Source: JBGQAS01 sp964498605
Lineage (GTDB): Bacteria > Chloroflexota > Anaerolineae > Anaerolineales > Anaerolineaceae
DNA: 64,000 nt
NCBI GenBank assembly: GCA_964498605.1
Contig: CAZCHK010000004.1
Coordinates: 1-64,000 of the forward strand
Reading direction: 5' to 3'
The translations under genes and the position numbers were made by a program. Below the pieces are notes generated by a model. It saw only the letters and a program-made list of their open reading frames with translations, did not search any database and was not told the origin of the DNA. Of this stretch, positions 28,829-37,580 are shown piece by piece (within the stretch, counting starts at the first letter, position 1; each line of letters begins with the position of its first letter).

Positions 28829-30259
28829 TTACTCTGTTTTATCCTCTTCCCCCGGCTGATCAGGCTGAGGTTCATCCGCAGTGGAGCTCTCTTCGGTTGG
28901 TTCAGGTTCTGTTGCTGCGGGAGCTGCTTCTGCCGCGGGAGACTCTTCTGCCGGTTGAGCTGCCTCGGCCAGATTTCCTTCTGCTTCAACGGCTTCTGGT
29001 TTTTCTTCCGCATGTGCTTCCTCCACGGACTGCGGCGCGCCATCCTTTTTTGTATCCTCTGCAGCGGATTCGCCCGTCAGGCTGTCTTCCAGCAGCTGCC
29101 AGTCCATATCGGCGTACTGCATCGATTCCACTTTGCGAACGCTCAAACCGATGCGGTGATTGTCGAGGTCGATTTTGATCACGCGCAGCGTCAGCGTTTC
29201 GCCTTCGCGCAGGACTTCCTTGGGATGCTCGATGCGGCGGTCGCTCATTTCAGAGATGTGGATCAAACCTTCCATGTCCTCTTCCAGTTTGGCGAAGGCA
29301 CCAAATTTGGTCAGGCGCGTGATCGTAGCTTCCACCAGCTGACCCACCTTGTACTTGGCAACCTTGTCATCCCACGGGTCCGCCTGCAGCTGCCGCAGCG
29401 AAAGACCGATGCGCTTCTTCTCCTGGTCAATGGTAATGACTTTCACCTTGACCTCATCGCCTACCTTGAGGATTTCGCCCGGGTGGGCAAGCTTACTCCA
29501 GGATACTTCGGAAACGTGCACCAGGCCATCTGCTCCGCCAATGTTCACGAACACGCCGAATTCCGCCACGCTCGTGACGCGGCCGGTCCTGATGTCGCCT
29601 TCTTTGAGATCCTCCAGCAGCTTTTCCCGCACCATTTCACGGGTCTCAGTGCTGGCCGCTCTTTCGGATAGGATCAGGCGGTTCTTTTCACGGTTGATCT
29701 CCAGGACGCATACATCGACATCCTCGCCAACCATCTTGCTGAATTTTTGATCCGCGACATCACCGGCCAGCGCGGCTCTCCTCGACAGACTGAACTGCGA
29801 GGCGGGGATGAAACCACGGATATTCCCCAGGGGTACGATCAATCCACCCTTGTTGTAACCGATGATCTTGCTGCGATAGGCCTGCTTGCTTTTCAGCAGC
29901 TCGTCTGCCTGGATCCAATCGGTTTCGTCGCGCGCGCGCATAAAGGAAAGAGAGATCATCCCGCTGGAATCTTCGCTGATCACGTAAACCGGGATCTCCT
30001 GACCCACCTGGAGCTCTGCCAGCACGTCAGCTGGTATTGCCTCGAACTCGCGTCCGCTGATCACGCCTTCGGATTTGCTGCCTACGCTAACCAGGATCTG
30101 CGTGGCAGATATGCTGGCGATGACGCCCGTGCGGGTCTCACCCGCCTTGGGTAAACTAATACTGCCCGCGCCTTCCTGTTCCAACAGTGAAGCCATGTTG
30201 GCGTCTGAGTTGTTGTTTTCTGGCTGTGTGGCTTCCAGCCGGGCATCTTCTGATAACAT
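28829..30259 (-). CDS. rpsA: 30S ribosomal protein S1 (four S1 domains, acidic tail)
   Basis: A 476-residue RNA-binding protein with four S1/OB-fold repeats: about residues 40-110, 125-200, 215-285 and 300-372. The last two are the most canonical (FGVFVNIGGADGLVHVSE and FGAFAKLEEDMEGLIHISE). S1 binds mRNA to the 30S subunit. The C-terminal about 100 residues are a low-complexity Glu/Ala/Pro tail ending GEEDKTE. E. coli S1 has six repeats; four is common in other phyla. Promoter and terminator are both recognisable, so it is probably a single-gene unit. Confidence 0.9.
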   Translation of the reverse strand: MLSEDARLEATQPENNNSDANMASLLEQEGAGSISLPKAGETRTGVIASISATQILVSVGSKSEGVISGREFEAIPADVLAELQVGQEIPVYVISEDSSGMISLSFMRARDETDWIQADELLKSKQAYRSKIIGYNKGGLIVPLGNIRGFIPASQFSLSRRAALAGDVADQKFSKMVGEDVDVCVLEINREKNRLILSERAASTETREMVREKLLEDLKEGDIRTGRVTSVAEFGVFVNIGGADGLVHVSEVSWSKLAHPGEILKVGDEVKVKVITIDQEKKRIGLSLRQLQADPWDDKVAKYKVGQLVEATITRLTKFGAFAKLEEDMEGLIHISEMSDRRIEHPKEVLREGETLTLRVIKIDLDNHRIGLSVRKVESMQYADMDWQLLEDSLTGESAAEDTKKDGAPQSVEEAHAEEKPEAVEAEGNLAEAAQPAEESPAAEAAPAATEPEPTEESSTADEPQPDQPGEEDKTE

Positions 30260-30289
30260 ACGTTATTACTCCGATATTAAGATTGGTAG

Positions 30290-30318
30290 ATTATAACTGC
30301 CTTTCAGAGAGATGGCAA
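30290..30318 (-). promoter_or_regulatory. rpsA: Promoter of rpsA
   Basis: On the minus strand TTGCCA (30313-30318), a 17-bp spacer and TATAAT (30290-30295). This is the best two-box match in the window. The leader is about 25 nt and contains CGGAG before the ATG. Confidence 0.75.
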
Positions 30319-30470
30319 GCAGCAGGGAATTTAAGCTGATTACTTGACGTGTTTTCCTGATGCTCATTTGATTTCAGTCCAGTATCCCGGTGAGCGCGTT
30401 TGGGGTTATCATTATATTAGAATTAGTGTATGCTTATTATCAGATACTCATTTTTACCGAGGAGGTTGCT

Positions 30471-31028
30471 GTGATTAAAGACGCCTTGAAAGAAGCCGAA
30501 ACCCGCATGAGATCCGCCATCCAGGCATTGGAGAATGACCTGGCCGGGATCCGCACCGGACGCGCCTCGCCTGCCCTGGTGGAGCGTCTCGCGATCGAAT
30601 ACTACGGCACGCCCACGCCGCTGATCCAGCTCGCCACCATCTCCGTGCCTGAACCCCGTCAGCTTCTCATCCGTCCCTTTGATGTGACCACCTTGAAAGC
30701 CATCGAAAAGGCCATTCAGAATTCCGATCTCAGCCTCGCCCCGAACAATGACGGAAAGGTGATCCGCCTGAATCTTCCACCACTGACAGAGGAGCGACGC
30801 CATGAACTGGTGAAAGTCGTCCACAACCGCCTGGAAGAAAGCCGTGTTTCTGTGCGTAATGTCCGCCGCGACCTGATGAAGGACCTGCGTGATTTTGAGC
30901 ATGAAAAGTTGATCTCGGAAGATGACCTCAAACAGGGTGAGGAAGAGCTGCAGAAGCTGACCGACAGGATCATCGAAGAGATCGATATCACCGGGGTGAA
31001 AAAGGAAAAGGAAATCCTTGAGGTTTAA
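30471..31028 (+). CDS. frr: Ribosome recycling factor
   Basis: A 185-residue RRF, which with EF-G splits the post-termination ribosome. Typical motifs are AIQALENDLAGIRTGRASPALVE, the YYGTPTPLIQLATISVPEPRQL linker region, and VRNVRRDLMKDLRDFE. The start is GTG at 30471 with GGAGG five nt before it; the upstream ATG at 30390 lies in non-conserved leader. It begins the run frr-uppS-cdsA-glpX, a common arrangement of translation and lipid genes. Confidence 0.96.
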   Translation: MIKDALKEAETRMRSAIQALENDLAGIRTGRASPALVERLAIEYYGTPTPLIQLATISVPEPRQLLIRPFDVTTLKAIEKAIQNSDLSLAPNNDGKVIRLNLPPLTEERRHELVKVVHNRLEESRVSVRNVRRDLMKDLRDFEHEKLISEDDLKQGEEELQKLTDRIIEEIDITGVKKEKEILEV

Positions 31029-31034
31029 TTCCTG

Positions 31035-31760
31035 ATGGGGAAATCAAAACCGGATCTTCATCCAGACGTGCCGCACCACATCGCCGTGATCATGGACGGC
31101 AATGGCCGCTGGGCGAAAAAACGCGGATTACCACGCTTTGCCGGTCATCAACAGGGAACGGAGAACCTGCGCCGCATCATCCGCGCCTGCGTGGATTATG
31201 GCGTGCGCATCCTCACCGTGTACGCTTTTTCCACCGAGAACTGGTCCCGTCCACACGATGAGGTTGAAGGCCTGCTCAAGCTGCTCGACCAGGTCATCAC
31301 CAACGAGCTGGAGGAGCTGCACGCGGAAGGTGTTCAGATCCGACACATCGGCAACCTGCAGGCGCTGTCTCCTGAACTGCAAAGGAATGTCACCCATTCC
31401 ATTGAGCTGACGCGAGACAACCAGCGCCTGACCCTGTGCATCGCCTGGAATTACGGCGGCCGGGCCGAGATCGTTCACGCCGTGCAGAGAATCGTTGAAG
31501 ATCAGATCCCCGCCAGGGAGATCACCGAGGAGCTGTTCGAATCATATCTATACACGGCGGGCATTCCCCATCCGGACCTGGTGATCCGCACATCGGGAGA
31601 GTTCCGCACCAGCAACTTCCTCCCCTGGCAGTCCGCCTATTCGGAATGGTACATCACGGATATCCTCTGGCCTGACTTCGACAAAGACGAACTGCGTAAG
31701 GCCATCCAGGCGTACGCTCAGCGGGAGCGCCGTTTCGGAGGAGTAAACGTTGAGCAGTGA
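31035..31760 (+). CDS. uppS: Isoprenyl (undecaprenyl) diphosphate synthase
   Basis: A 241-residue cis-prenyltransferase that builds the polyprenyl carrier of cell-wall and surface glycans. Diagnostic motifs: VIMDGNGRWAKKRGLPRFAGH (catalytic Asp), YAFSTENWSRP, and near the C-terminus PDLVIRTSGEFRTSNFLPWQ and a following Glu (YSEWY). It lies 6 nt after frr and overlaps cdsA by 11 nt. Confidence 0.96.
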   Translation: MGKSKPDLHPDVPHHIAVIMDGNGRWAKKRGLPRFAGHQQGTENLRRIIRACVDYGVRILTVYAFSTENWSRPHDEVEGLLKLLDQVITNELEELHAEGVQIRHIGNLQALSPELQRNVTHSIELTRDNQRLTLCIAWNYGGRAEIVHAVQRIVEDQIPAREITEELFESYLYTAGIPHPDLVIRTSGEFRTSNFLPWQSAYSEWYITDILWPDFDKDELRKAIQAYAQRERRFGGVNVEQ

Positions 31761-32589
31761 GGGCAAAAGCTCCCTGGGCATCCGCCTGGTCAGCATCGCC
31801 GCGCTCGTTCCCGTGGTCGGTGCGGCGGTCTTTTTTAGCCCCTGGGCAATCACGGTCATCGCGGTGGTTTTCTGCGCTGTAGGCGCCTGGGAATTCTGGC
31901 GCCTGTTCCGCGTCGGAGGCAATTCCCCCGCGCTGATCCCCATGCTGCTGGGAGTCGTCGGGTTCATCCTGCTGCAAGGATTCGCCTTGACAGTCTGGAT
32001 GGTTCCCTGGGGTGGGTTCCTGCTGCTGCTGGCGCTTTTCTGGCACACGATCAGCTACCAGCGGGGAATTGAAACATCGGCGGTTGATTTCTGCATCACC
32101 ACAGGCGGAATTTTTTACCTGGGGTTCATGGGCAGCTACCTGGTCGCCCTGCGTCAAATCGATCCCGGTGGTTCCATGTGGCTGCTGCTGGGCCTGCTTG
32201 GAATCGCCCTGGCCGATGGCGGTGCATACTTTTTCGGGATCGCTTTTGGCAGGCACAAGCTGATGAGCAGGGTCAGCCCAAAGAAAAGCTGGGAAGGCTA
32301 CCTCGGCGGCATTTTCATTTCCACCCTTCTGACGACCCTCATTGCCTGGGGAATCCAAGCCTGGTCTCCGGGGACTGTTGTGCAGTGGTGGCATGGCGCC
32401 CTTCTCGCGTCCATCCTCGCCGTCATCGCCCCCATGGGTGATTTCGGCGAAAGCATGCTCAAGCGCCAGTTTGGTCAAAAGGATTCCAGCAACATCATAC
32501 CGGGTCACGGCGGAATCCTGGATCGTCTTGACTCGATCTTCTGGATGGGCTTCATAGCCTATTTTGTTGTCACAATCATCATTTTTTAA
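31750..32589 (+). CDS. cdsA: Phosphatidate cytidylyltransferase
   Basis: A 279-residue membrane enzyme making CDP-diacylglycerol from CTP and phosphatidate. It has about seven hydrophobic spans and the full family signature near the C-terminus, SMLKRQFGQKDSSNIIPGHG followed by GILDRLD. The start is TTG at 31750, with GGAGGAG six nt upstream inside uppS, so translation is coupled. Conserved order in many bacteria. Confidence 0.94.
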   Translation: MSSEGKSSLGIRLVSIAALVPVVGAAVFFSPWAITVIAVVFCAVGAWEFWRLFRVGGNSPALIPMLLGVVGFILLQGFALTVWMVPWGGFLLLLALFWHTISYQRGIETSAVDFCITTGGIFYLGFMGSYLVALRQIDPGGSMWLLLGLLGIALADGGAYFFGIAFGRHKLMSRVSPKKSWEGYLGGIFISTLLTTLIAWGIQAWSPGTVVQWWHGALLASILAVIAPMGDFGESMLKRQFGQKDSSNIIPGHGGILDRLDSIFWMGFIAYFVVTIIIF

Positions 32590-32604
32590 ACACCTGGAGG
32601 GAAT

Positions 32605-33591
32605 ATGGATAAGACAAAACCAACGCGCAACCTCGCCCTGGAGCTTGTCCGCGTCACCGAAGCTGCCGCGCTGGCTGCCGGCAGGTGGATGGGCCGCGGG
32701 CAGAAAGAATCCGCCGACAAGGCTGCCGTGGACGCCATGCGCGTCGTTTTGAACACGATCGAGATGGACGGGGTTGTTGTCATCGGCGAAGGCGAGAAGG
32801 ACGAAGCGCCCATGCTCTACAACGGCGAGCGCCTCGGCACCGGGGGGCTCCCCGCGGTGGATATTGCCGTTGATCCCATTGAGGGAACCCGGCCGCTGGC
32901 CCTTGGCATCTGGAACTGCATCTCCACCGTCGCGCTCGCCCCGCGCGGCGCGATGTTCAACCCCGGACCCATCGTCTACATGCAGAAGATCGCGGTCGGA
33001 CCGGAAGCCAGGGACGCCATCGATATCAACGCCCCAGTCAAACACAATCTGGCCATGATCGCCAGGGCGTTGAATGAAAAAATGGAGGACCTGGTGGTCG
33101 TGATCCTCGACCGTCCCAGGCACGCCGAACTGATCACGCAGGTCCGCGAATGCAACGCCTGCATCCGCCTCATCCCGGATGGCGATGTCGCCGGCGCGGT
33201 CATGACCGCCTGGCCGGGTTCGCGCATCGACGTGCTGATGGGCATCGGCGGTACGCCTGAAGGCGTGCTGGCTGCCACGGCCTTGCGCTGCATGGGAGGC
33301 AACATCCAGGGAAAGCTCTATCCGCGCAACGAAGAGGAAAAGCGCAAAGCGCTGGACCAGGGCTACGACCTGGACGCCGCCCTGACGATCAACGACCTGG
33401 TGAAATCGGAAGACATCTTCTTTGCCGCCACCGGGGTCACCAACGGGGACCTGCTGCGCGGCGTGGATTACTACGCTTCAGGCGCGGAGACGGACAGCCT
33501 GGTCATGCGCGGCCTCACCGGCACGGTCCGCCATATCATCTCCAAGCATAAACTGGATAAGCTGGAAAAGTTCAGCTCTATTCAATACTGA
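32605..33591 (+). CDS. glpX: Fructose-1,6-bisphosphatase class II (GlpX)
   Basis: A 328-residue class II FBPase of gluconeogenesis, hydrolysing fructose 1,6-bisphosphate. Typical regions are ALAAGRWMGRGQKESADKAAVDAM, the metal-binding VVIGEGEKDEAPML, and VDPIEGTRPLA. Also GIGGTPEGVLAATALRCMGG later. A few actinobacterial or cyanobacterial members also accept sedoheptulose bisphosphate. It is last in the frr-uppS-cdsA run, 15 nt after cdsA. Confidence 0.95.
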   Translation: MDKTKPTRNLALELVRVTEAAALAAGRWMGRGQKESADKAAVDAMRVVLNTIEMDGVVVIGEGEKDEAPMLYNGERLGTGGLPAVDIAVDPIEGTRPLALGIWNCISTVALAPRGAMFNPGPIVYMQKIAVGPEARDAIDINAPVKHNLAMIARALNEKMEDLVVVILDRPRHAELITQVRECNACIRLIPDGDVAGAVMTAWPGSRIDVLMGIGGTPEGVLAATALRCMGGNIQGKLYPRNEEEKRKALDQGYDLDAALTINDLVKSEDIFFAATGVTNGDLLRGVDYYASGAETDSLVMRGLTGTVRHIISKHKLDKLEKFSSIQY

Positions 33592-33600
33592 TCCAATTTT

Positions 33601-33636
33601 AAAAAGATGAGAGCGAAGCCAGACCGCTTCGCTCTC
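33601..33636 (-). terminator. Terminator hairpin between glpX and the SIMPL gene
   Basis: An 11-bp perfect stem (33609-33619 with 33626-33636, GAGAGCGAAGC) and 6-nt loop. On the minus strand it is followed by ATCTTTTT, so it best ends the SIMPL gene. It may also stop glpX, though the plus-strand T tract is weak. Confidence 0.75.
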
Positions 33637-33651
33637 TCCGCGTTTACACGC

Positions 33652-34365
33652 TTACTTCAATTCCCAGGCCATGCTCACGTCGACGGAGATGATCATCTGG
33701 CCTGTCGCCACCGGCACGGATGATTCCATCATCGCACCCCCGCCCTTGCCTTCATAGATCGGGTACGCGCTGTATGAGGAATACGAGTTGATGTACTGCA
33801 CGACTCCCAAGGCGCTGTCCGAGGACTCTGCCAGCTGCTGTGCCTGGGCCTTGGCATCTTCCACTGCCTTAGCCCGTGCCTCTTCCAGGTAGGGTGAGGG
33901 GTCGATCACATCGAAGGTGATGCCGTTGATCGTGTTGGCTCCACTGCGGACGACCGCGTCCAGTATCTCGCCCAGTTTACTCAGATCACGCACGGTCACG
34001 AACACCGTGTTATTCGCCTGGTAGAGCGTTCCGGTGATCTGGCCTTCCATGTCGTACTGCGTCATGGGATACACGCTGAAGTTGGAGGTCTGGATATCCA
34101 GCTCTTCCACACCCAGCAGGCCCAACGCTGTCCGGATTCCGACCGCCTGCGCGCTGTTCTGGTTCAGGACCTGCGTGACAGTGTCCGCGGTATTCTGCAC
34201 CCCGATGTTGATATACGCCACATCCGGAACGATATAGACCTCGCCGTGTCCGGTCACCGACACCTGCCGGACGGCCTGGGTGGACGGGCTGCTTGTGCCG
34301 GTGCACGCGGCCATACCGATCAGCGCCACGGCACTGAAAATGATGAGGAAAATCTTTGTTTTCAT
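33652..34365 (-). CDS. SIMPL-domain (DUF541) lipoprotein
   Basis: A 237-residue extracytoplasmic lipoprotein; lipobox IGMAAC with acceptor Cys21. The mature part matches the SIMPL/DUF541 fold: VSVTGHGEVYIVPDVAYINIGV at the start, and Asp-Pro-Ser-Pro-Tyr followed by EEARAKAVEDAKAQAQQLAE later. Members occur in bacterial envelopes and one is named for a mammalian signalling protein; the bacterial function is not settled. AAGGAGT precedes the ATG. It stands alone between two terminators. Confidence 0.9.
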   Translation of the reverse strand: MKTKIFLIIFSAVALIGMAACTGTSSPSTQAVRQVSVTGHGEVYIVPDVAYINIGVQNTADTVTQVLNQNSAQAVGIRTALGLLGVEELDIQTSNFSVYPMTQYDMEGQITGTLYQANNTVFVTVRDLSKLGEILDAVVRSGANTINGITFDVIDPSPYLEEARAKAVEDAKAQAQQLAESSDSALGVVQYINSYSSYSAYPIYEGKGGGAMMESSVPVATGQMIISVDVSMAWELK

Positions 34366-34514
34366 AAGTACTCCTTGTTTTTCTATCTGAAATTATAGAC
34401 GATGAAACGCCAAAAAAGTTCCCGCCTGCTTCCATGAGATTCCACCCTTCATCGCCAGCCTCCTGGTGTCCTCCCGCCCACCTTCCTCCTCCCCCGGCGT
34501 CGTGGATGTGCCAG

Positions 34515-34556
34515 AAAAAAGCAATCATCAGACGGCGTACCGCCGTCTGATGATTG
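34515..34556 (-). terminator. Strong intrinsic terminator of the PspC/LiaF-like operon
   Basis: A perfect 16-bp stem (34522-34537 with 34541-34556, CAATCATCAGACGGCG) with a 3-nt loop, then TTTTTT on the minus strand. It lies about 15 nt after the last gene of the operon. Confidence 0.9.
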
Positions 34557-34570
34557 TCCAGGTCCATTCT

Positions 34571-35650
34571 CTAGGGAGTAAAATCGCAGTTATCGTAATT
34601 GCGAATCGCGATGATTCCCACAGGTAATTTTATGGCCAGCGTGGCCGGATCGTCCGAATCGCTGTTGGTGACCACGTTGTCCACCTTGACAAAGTTTTCA
34701 TCCATGCTGAGCGTCGTTACGGCTGTTTCCAGTTCGATCCGAATGGGCAGTCCTTCTGGAACGCACAGGATCAATTCCCCGACGGCTCCCTCCAGGGTTC
34801 CTTCCAGGAAGCCCTCCGCCGGCAGCGCCAGCGTGGTTTTTCCTGCCGCCAAATTGGTGGTCAGGTCGATGACCCTGGTCTGGCTCAGGTCCGCGTAGAT
34901 CTCTCCCGCGGCGGTCTTCAAGACGAGCTCTTCGACAATGATGTCTGAATTCAACGCCAGGTTCCAGGCGTATTTCCCGGCGTCCGTCGAGTAGACGTAG
35001 CTGCCGCGGCTGCTGTAGATGCGGAAGGAAGGCGTGGTTTTTTCTTCAGTTGTGACCTCCGTCTCGACGATCTCCTCGCTGGATTTCGGAGCTGTTCCTT
35101 CCACCAGGTAAGCCTCACCCGCTCCACCGGTCAGGATCAACCGGCCGGTCGTCAGTTCGATTTCTCCCTCGACATTCGTGATGCCGTCCGCGGGAAGCTG
35201 GATCGTTTGCAGTTCCGGTGAAATGGGCGACTGGATGGCGATGAAGTAGACCGCGCCCAACAGCAGCAGTCCGACCAGGATGCCCAGAATCGGGGCGATG
35301 ATCCCCCGGGCGCGCCCGATGATCAGGTTGAGTCCCAGCGCCACCAGCAGGATCGGCCACAGCTTCAGGAAAACCGTCCACACCGGCATGTCCAGGACGC
35401 CGAAATTGGACAGCAGGAAGATGATCCCAAGTCCGGAGATCACCGTGGGCCACAGGAAACCATCCCGGTTGATGAAACTCTCGATCCCTCCGATGACCAG
35501 CAGCAAAGGCCACAATTTCACCAGCGCGTCCAGCGTCGTGTTGTCCATCCTGCTGGAAAAATTGTTCAAAAAAAGGAACACACCGACCGTGATGAGCAGC
35601 AACGGCCAAAATATGTGAATACGCCTGCGCGATTTATGTTCCATGTTCAT
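34571..35650 (-). CDS. LiaF-like membrane-anchored envelope protein
   Basis: A 359-residue protein. The first about 140 residues carry six short hydrophobic segments in two-helix repeats (FWPLLLITVGVFLFLNN, LWPLLLVIGGIESFI, LWPILLVALGLNLIIGR), the DUF5668/LiaI-LiaF N-terminal pattern. The rest is an extracytoplasmic beta-rich domain with regularly spaced strands, like the C-terminal domain of LiaF and toast-rack proteins. It is the last gene of the operon and overlaps the PspC gene by 4 nt. The role is probably envelope-stress sensing; this is inference. Confidence 0.78.
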   Translation of the reverse strand: MNMEHKSRRRIHIFWPLLLITVGVFLFLNNFSSRMDNTTLDALVKLWPLLLVIGGIESFINRDGFLWPTVISGLGIIFLLSNFGVLDMPVWTVFLKLWPILLVALGLNLIIGRARGIIAPILGILVGLLLLGAVYFIAIQSPISPELQTIQLPADGITNVEGEIELTTGRLILTGGAGEAYLVEGTAPKSSEEIVETEVTTEEKTTPSFRIYSSRGSYVYSTDAGKYAWNLALNSDIIVEELVLKTAAGEIYADLSQTRVIDLTTNLAAGKTTLALPAEGFLEGTLEGAVGELILCVPEGLPIRIELETAVTTLSMDENFVKVDNVVTNSDSDDPATLAIKLPVGIIAIRNYDNCDFTP

Positions 35651-36099
35651 TCACCTTTCCTTCCTCTTACCAGAAGCACGATCCCCGCCAGCACCAGCAA
35701 AGCCGGCCAGAGCATATTGTTGATGATCTGGACCCACTCGATGTCCAACACCTTCAGCGCCGCGAATCCGCCCAGGATGACCAGGCCGACCCCGATATAG
35801 ATCGGAAGGTTAGGATTGGACGAGCTGGTCACTTCTTTAATCTCGGAGCCCATCAACTTCGCCCTCTCGCCAATGTCTTCCGGCTTCAACGGCTCGATAT
35901 TTTCCATCAAAACCTTATCTTCACGAGGCATCACGATCCACAGGATAAGATACAGCAGCACGCCGAACCCGCTGGTCAGGGTCAGCAGGACGAAAAAGAT
36001 GCGGATGATGATCGGATCGATGTTCAGGTATTTGCCAAGCCCCACGCACACGCCGCCCAGGATGGCGCCGTTGCGATCGCGAGTCAGTCTTTTTCCCAT
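35647..36099 (-). CDS. PspC-domain membrane protein
   Basis: A 150-residue protein. It begins with a clear PspC domain: KRLTRDRNGAILGGVCVGLG, then LNIDPIIIRIFFVLLTL and a span ending LYLILWIVMPRED. A second pair of hydrophobic segments near the C-terminus resembles DUF5668 (NNMLWPALLVLAGIVLLV). PspC proteins sense membrane stress in the phage-shock response; PspA is not in this window. The ATG at 36099 has GGAG seven nt upstream; a GTG at 36105 overlapping the previous stop is the alternative. Confidence 0.88.
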   Translation of the reverse strand: MGKRLTRDRNGAILGGVCVGLGKYLNIDPIIIRIFFVLLTLTSGFGVLLYLILWIVMPREDKVLMENIEPLKPEDIGERAKLMGSEIKEVTSSSNPNLPIYIGVGLVILGGFAALKVLDIEWVQIINNMLWPALLVLAGIVLLVRGRKGE

Positions 36100-36101
36100 G
36101 G

Positions 36102-36761
36102 TCACTCTCCACTCTTTTTGCGCTTGACCAGTGAAAGCACGATCAGCACGATACCCGCCACGACCATCAGGGCTGCCGGAATGTACTTCATGATCCCTTC
36201 CGAGGTGAACATGAACAGCAGTCCCAGGATGAAAAGCACCGCGGCCGGGATCCAGGCCCACTTGCGGTCACCGACTCCGCCAGGCAGCAACGCCACCAGG
36301 CCAAAGGTGATCCCCAATCCCACGAACAGGGCGAAGACCGGGTTCTTCACTGCACCGGAAAGCGCCACCAGGGCCGCCACGGAGAACAGCACGCCTCCCG
36401 GAATGATCGCCCACCAGTGCTCGCGGTTGATCAGGTAGATGACCCAGAAACTGACGCCGATGAACGCCAGGAAAATGGCTGCCGGCAGGCCTGTCGTCCC
36501 GAAGTCGGGAAAGAAGGTGCTCAAGGCGATCAAGATGCTCAATCCAACCAGGGTGAACCCGGGAATCCCGGCCCACCAGCTGCGCTTATCGGCGATCAGC
36601 ACGTACAGGAAAGCCGCCCCCCCCGCCAGAAAGCCGGCCGGGACGATGATGTCCCACACGCTGTCGCCAATCTTTAATAAATCTGTGCTCTGCAGGAGGG
36701 CCAGCCCCCCGATGATGATCACGACAATTCCAACGATGATTCTCCAACTGATAGGTTTCAT
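36102..36761 (-). CDS. Polytopic membrane protein, tryptophan-repeat type
   Basis: A 219-residue protein with about eight short hydrophobic spans and little loop sequence. It repeats a pattern of a basic residue followed by Trp-Trp-Ala-x-Ile-Pro-Gly (RSWWAGIPGFTLVG, EHWWAIIPGGVLFS, RKWAWIPAAVLFI). The same pattern recurs in the protein at 44468-45313, so they are related. Function unknown; position suggests a part in the envelope module. Confidence 0.75.
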   Translation of the reverse strand: MKPISWRIIVGIVVIIIGGLALLQSTDLLKIGDSVWDIIVPAGFLAGGAAFLYVLIADKRSWWAGIPGFTLVGLSILIALSTFFPDFGTTGLPAAIFLAFIGVSFWVIYLINREHWWAIIPGGVLFSVAALVALSGAVKNPVFALFVGLGITFGLVALLPGGVGDRKWAWIPAAVLFILGLLFMFTSEGIMKYIPAALMVVAGIVLIVLSLVKRKKSGE

Positions 36762-36775
36762 TGTTTGTTCCCTTT

Positions 36776-37579
36776 CTAGAGTATCTGCACGGAAGTCAAT
36801 CCGGTTTCGAAGTAGATTTCAGCTTTATGTTTGCCGGTCGCATACCCGGCCGTCTCGAACACCGAGCCATTGGGGATGAACCTTTTTTCATCCAGCCTGC
36901 GCGTGGATACACCGCTGTTGAAATGCAGCTGGGCTTCCAGGCTTTCCGGAACCTGCAGAACGATCGAGGCTGCCCCGGCTGCGATCTTCACTTTCATCAT
37001 GCCGCCCTGTTCGGGTAGCTTGATGTGCGTGTCCGTGGCCCCCGCTTCGATCTTCAACTTCTGGATGTTCAGCTTGCTCAGGTCCAGTCTGGCATGGTTC
37101 GCGCCATACTTGACCGTCAGGTCCGTGGGAACGCGCGGGTTCAACCCGATCTTCCACTCCAGCCCGCGTGTCCCGAAGGCCCATCCACCGTCCCAGGAAT
37201 CGACATTGCGCGGATGCAGTTCAATGTGCGCGTGTTCCCCGGCAACGGCAGAGCGCTGATCCACGCCACCGCTGCAGGCACCTTCGACCAGGAGGGCATC
37301 GTCCTGACACGGCGCCACTTCCAGGCTTCCCGCGCCGTGATGGATCTCGATCATCGCGCTGCGAATGTCTTGCTTTTCAATGGTAAAGTGCTCTACCGCG
37401 ATCGCTTTTTTGCGCCACACGGTCGCGTTCAGGATGATCCAGAATCCAACCATCACCAGGCTGATCGGCCAGACCAGGTTCCAGGCAAGTTTCGCCGAGA
37501 ACAATCCGAACGAGCTGGCAAGGAAGATCAACCCGGCCGCGATGACCAGGATCCCCCAGAAAATTCTTGGGTTCTTCAT
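36776..37579 (-). CDS. LiaF-like protein with C-terminal beta-helix/toast-rack domain
   Basis: A 267-residue protein. Two N-terminal spans (FWGILVIAAGLIFLASSFGLF, LVWPISLVMVGFWIILNATVW) precede an extracytoplasmic domain of repeated short strands, such as DLTVKYGANHARLDLSKLNI and KLKIEAGATDTHIKLPEQGG. This repeat type is seen in LiaF C-terminal and DUF4097 adhesin-like domains. The start at 37579 is 1 nt after the upstream gene's stop. An ATG further upstream is only the neighbour read in another frame. Confidence 0.78.
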   Translation of the reverse strand: MKNPRIFWGILVIAAGLIFLASSFGLFSAKLAWNLVWPISLVMVGFWIILNATVWRKKAIAVEHFTIEKQDIRSAMIEIHHGAGSLEVAPCQDDALLVEGACSGGVDQRSAVAGEHAHIELHPRNVDSWDGGWAFGTRGLEWKIGLNPRVPTDLTVKYGANHARLDLSKLNIQKLKIEAGATDTHIKLPEQGGMMKVKIAAGAASIVLQVPESLEAQLHFNSGVSTRRLDEKRFIPNGSVFETAGYATGKHKAEIYFETGLTSVQIL

Positions 37580-37580
37580 C

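Noticed and set aside
31654..33123. Antisense frame of 489 codons opposite uppS, cdsA and glpX
   Set aside because: It runs across three certain genes on the other strand and shows only low-complexity His/Asp/Gln sequence.
34522..34556. Long perfect palindrome considered as a protein-binding or phase-variable site
   Set aside because: Position right after an operon and a T6 tract on the minus strand fit an intrinsic terminator.
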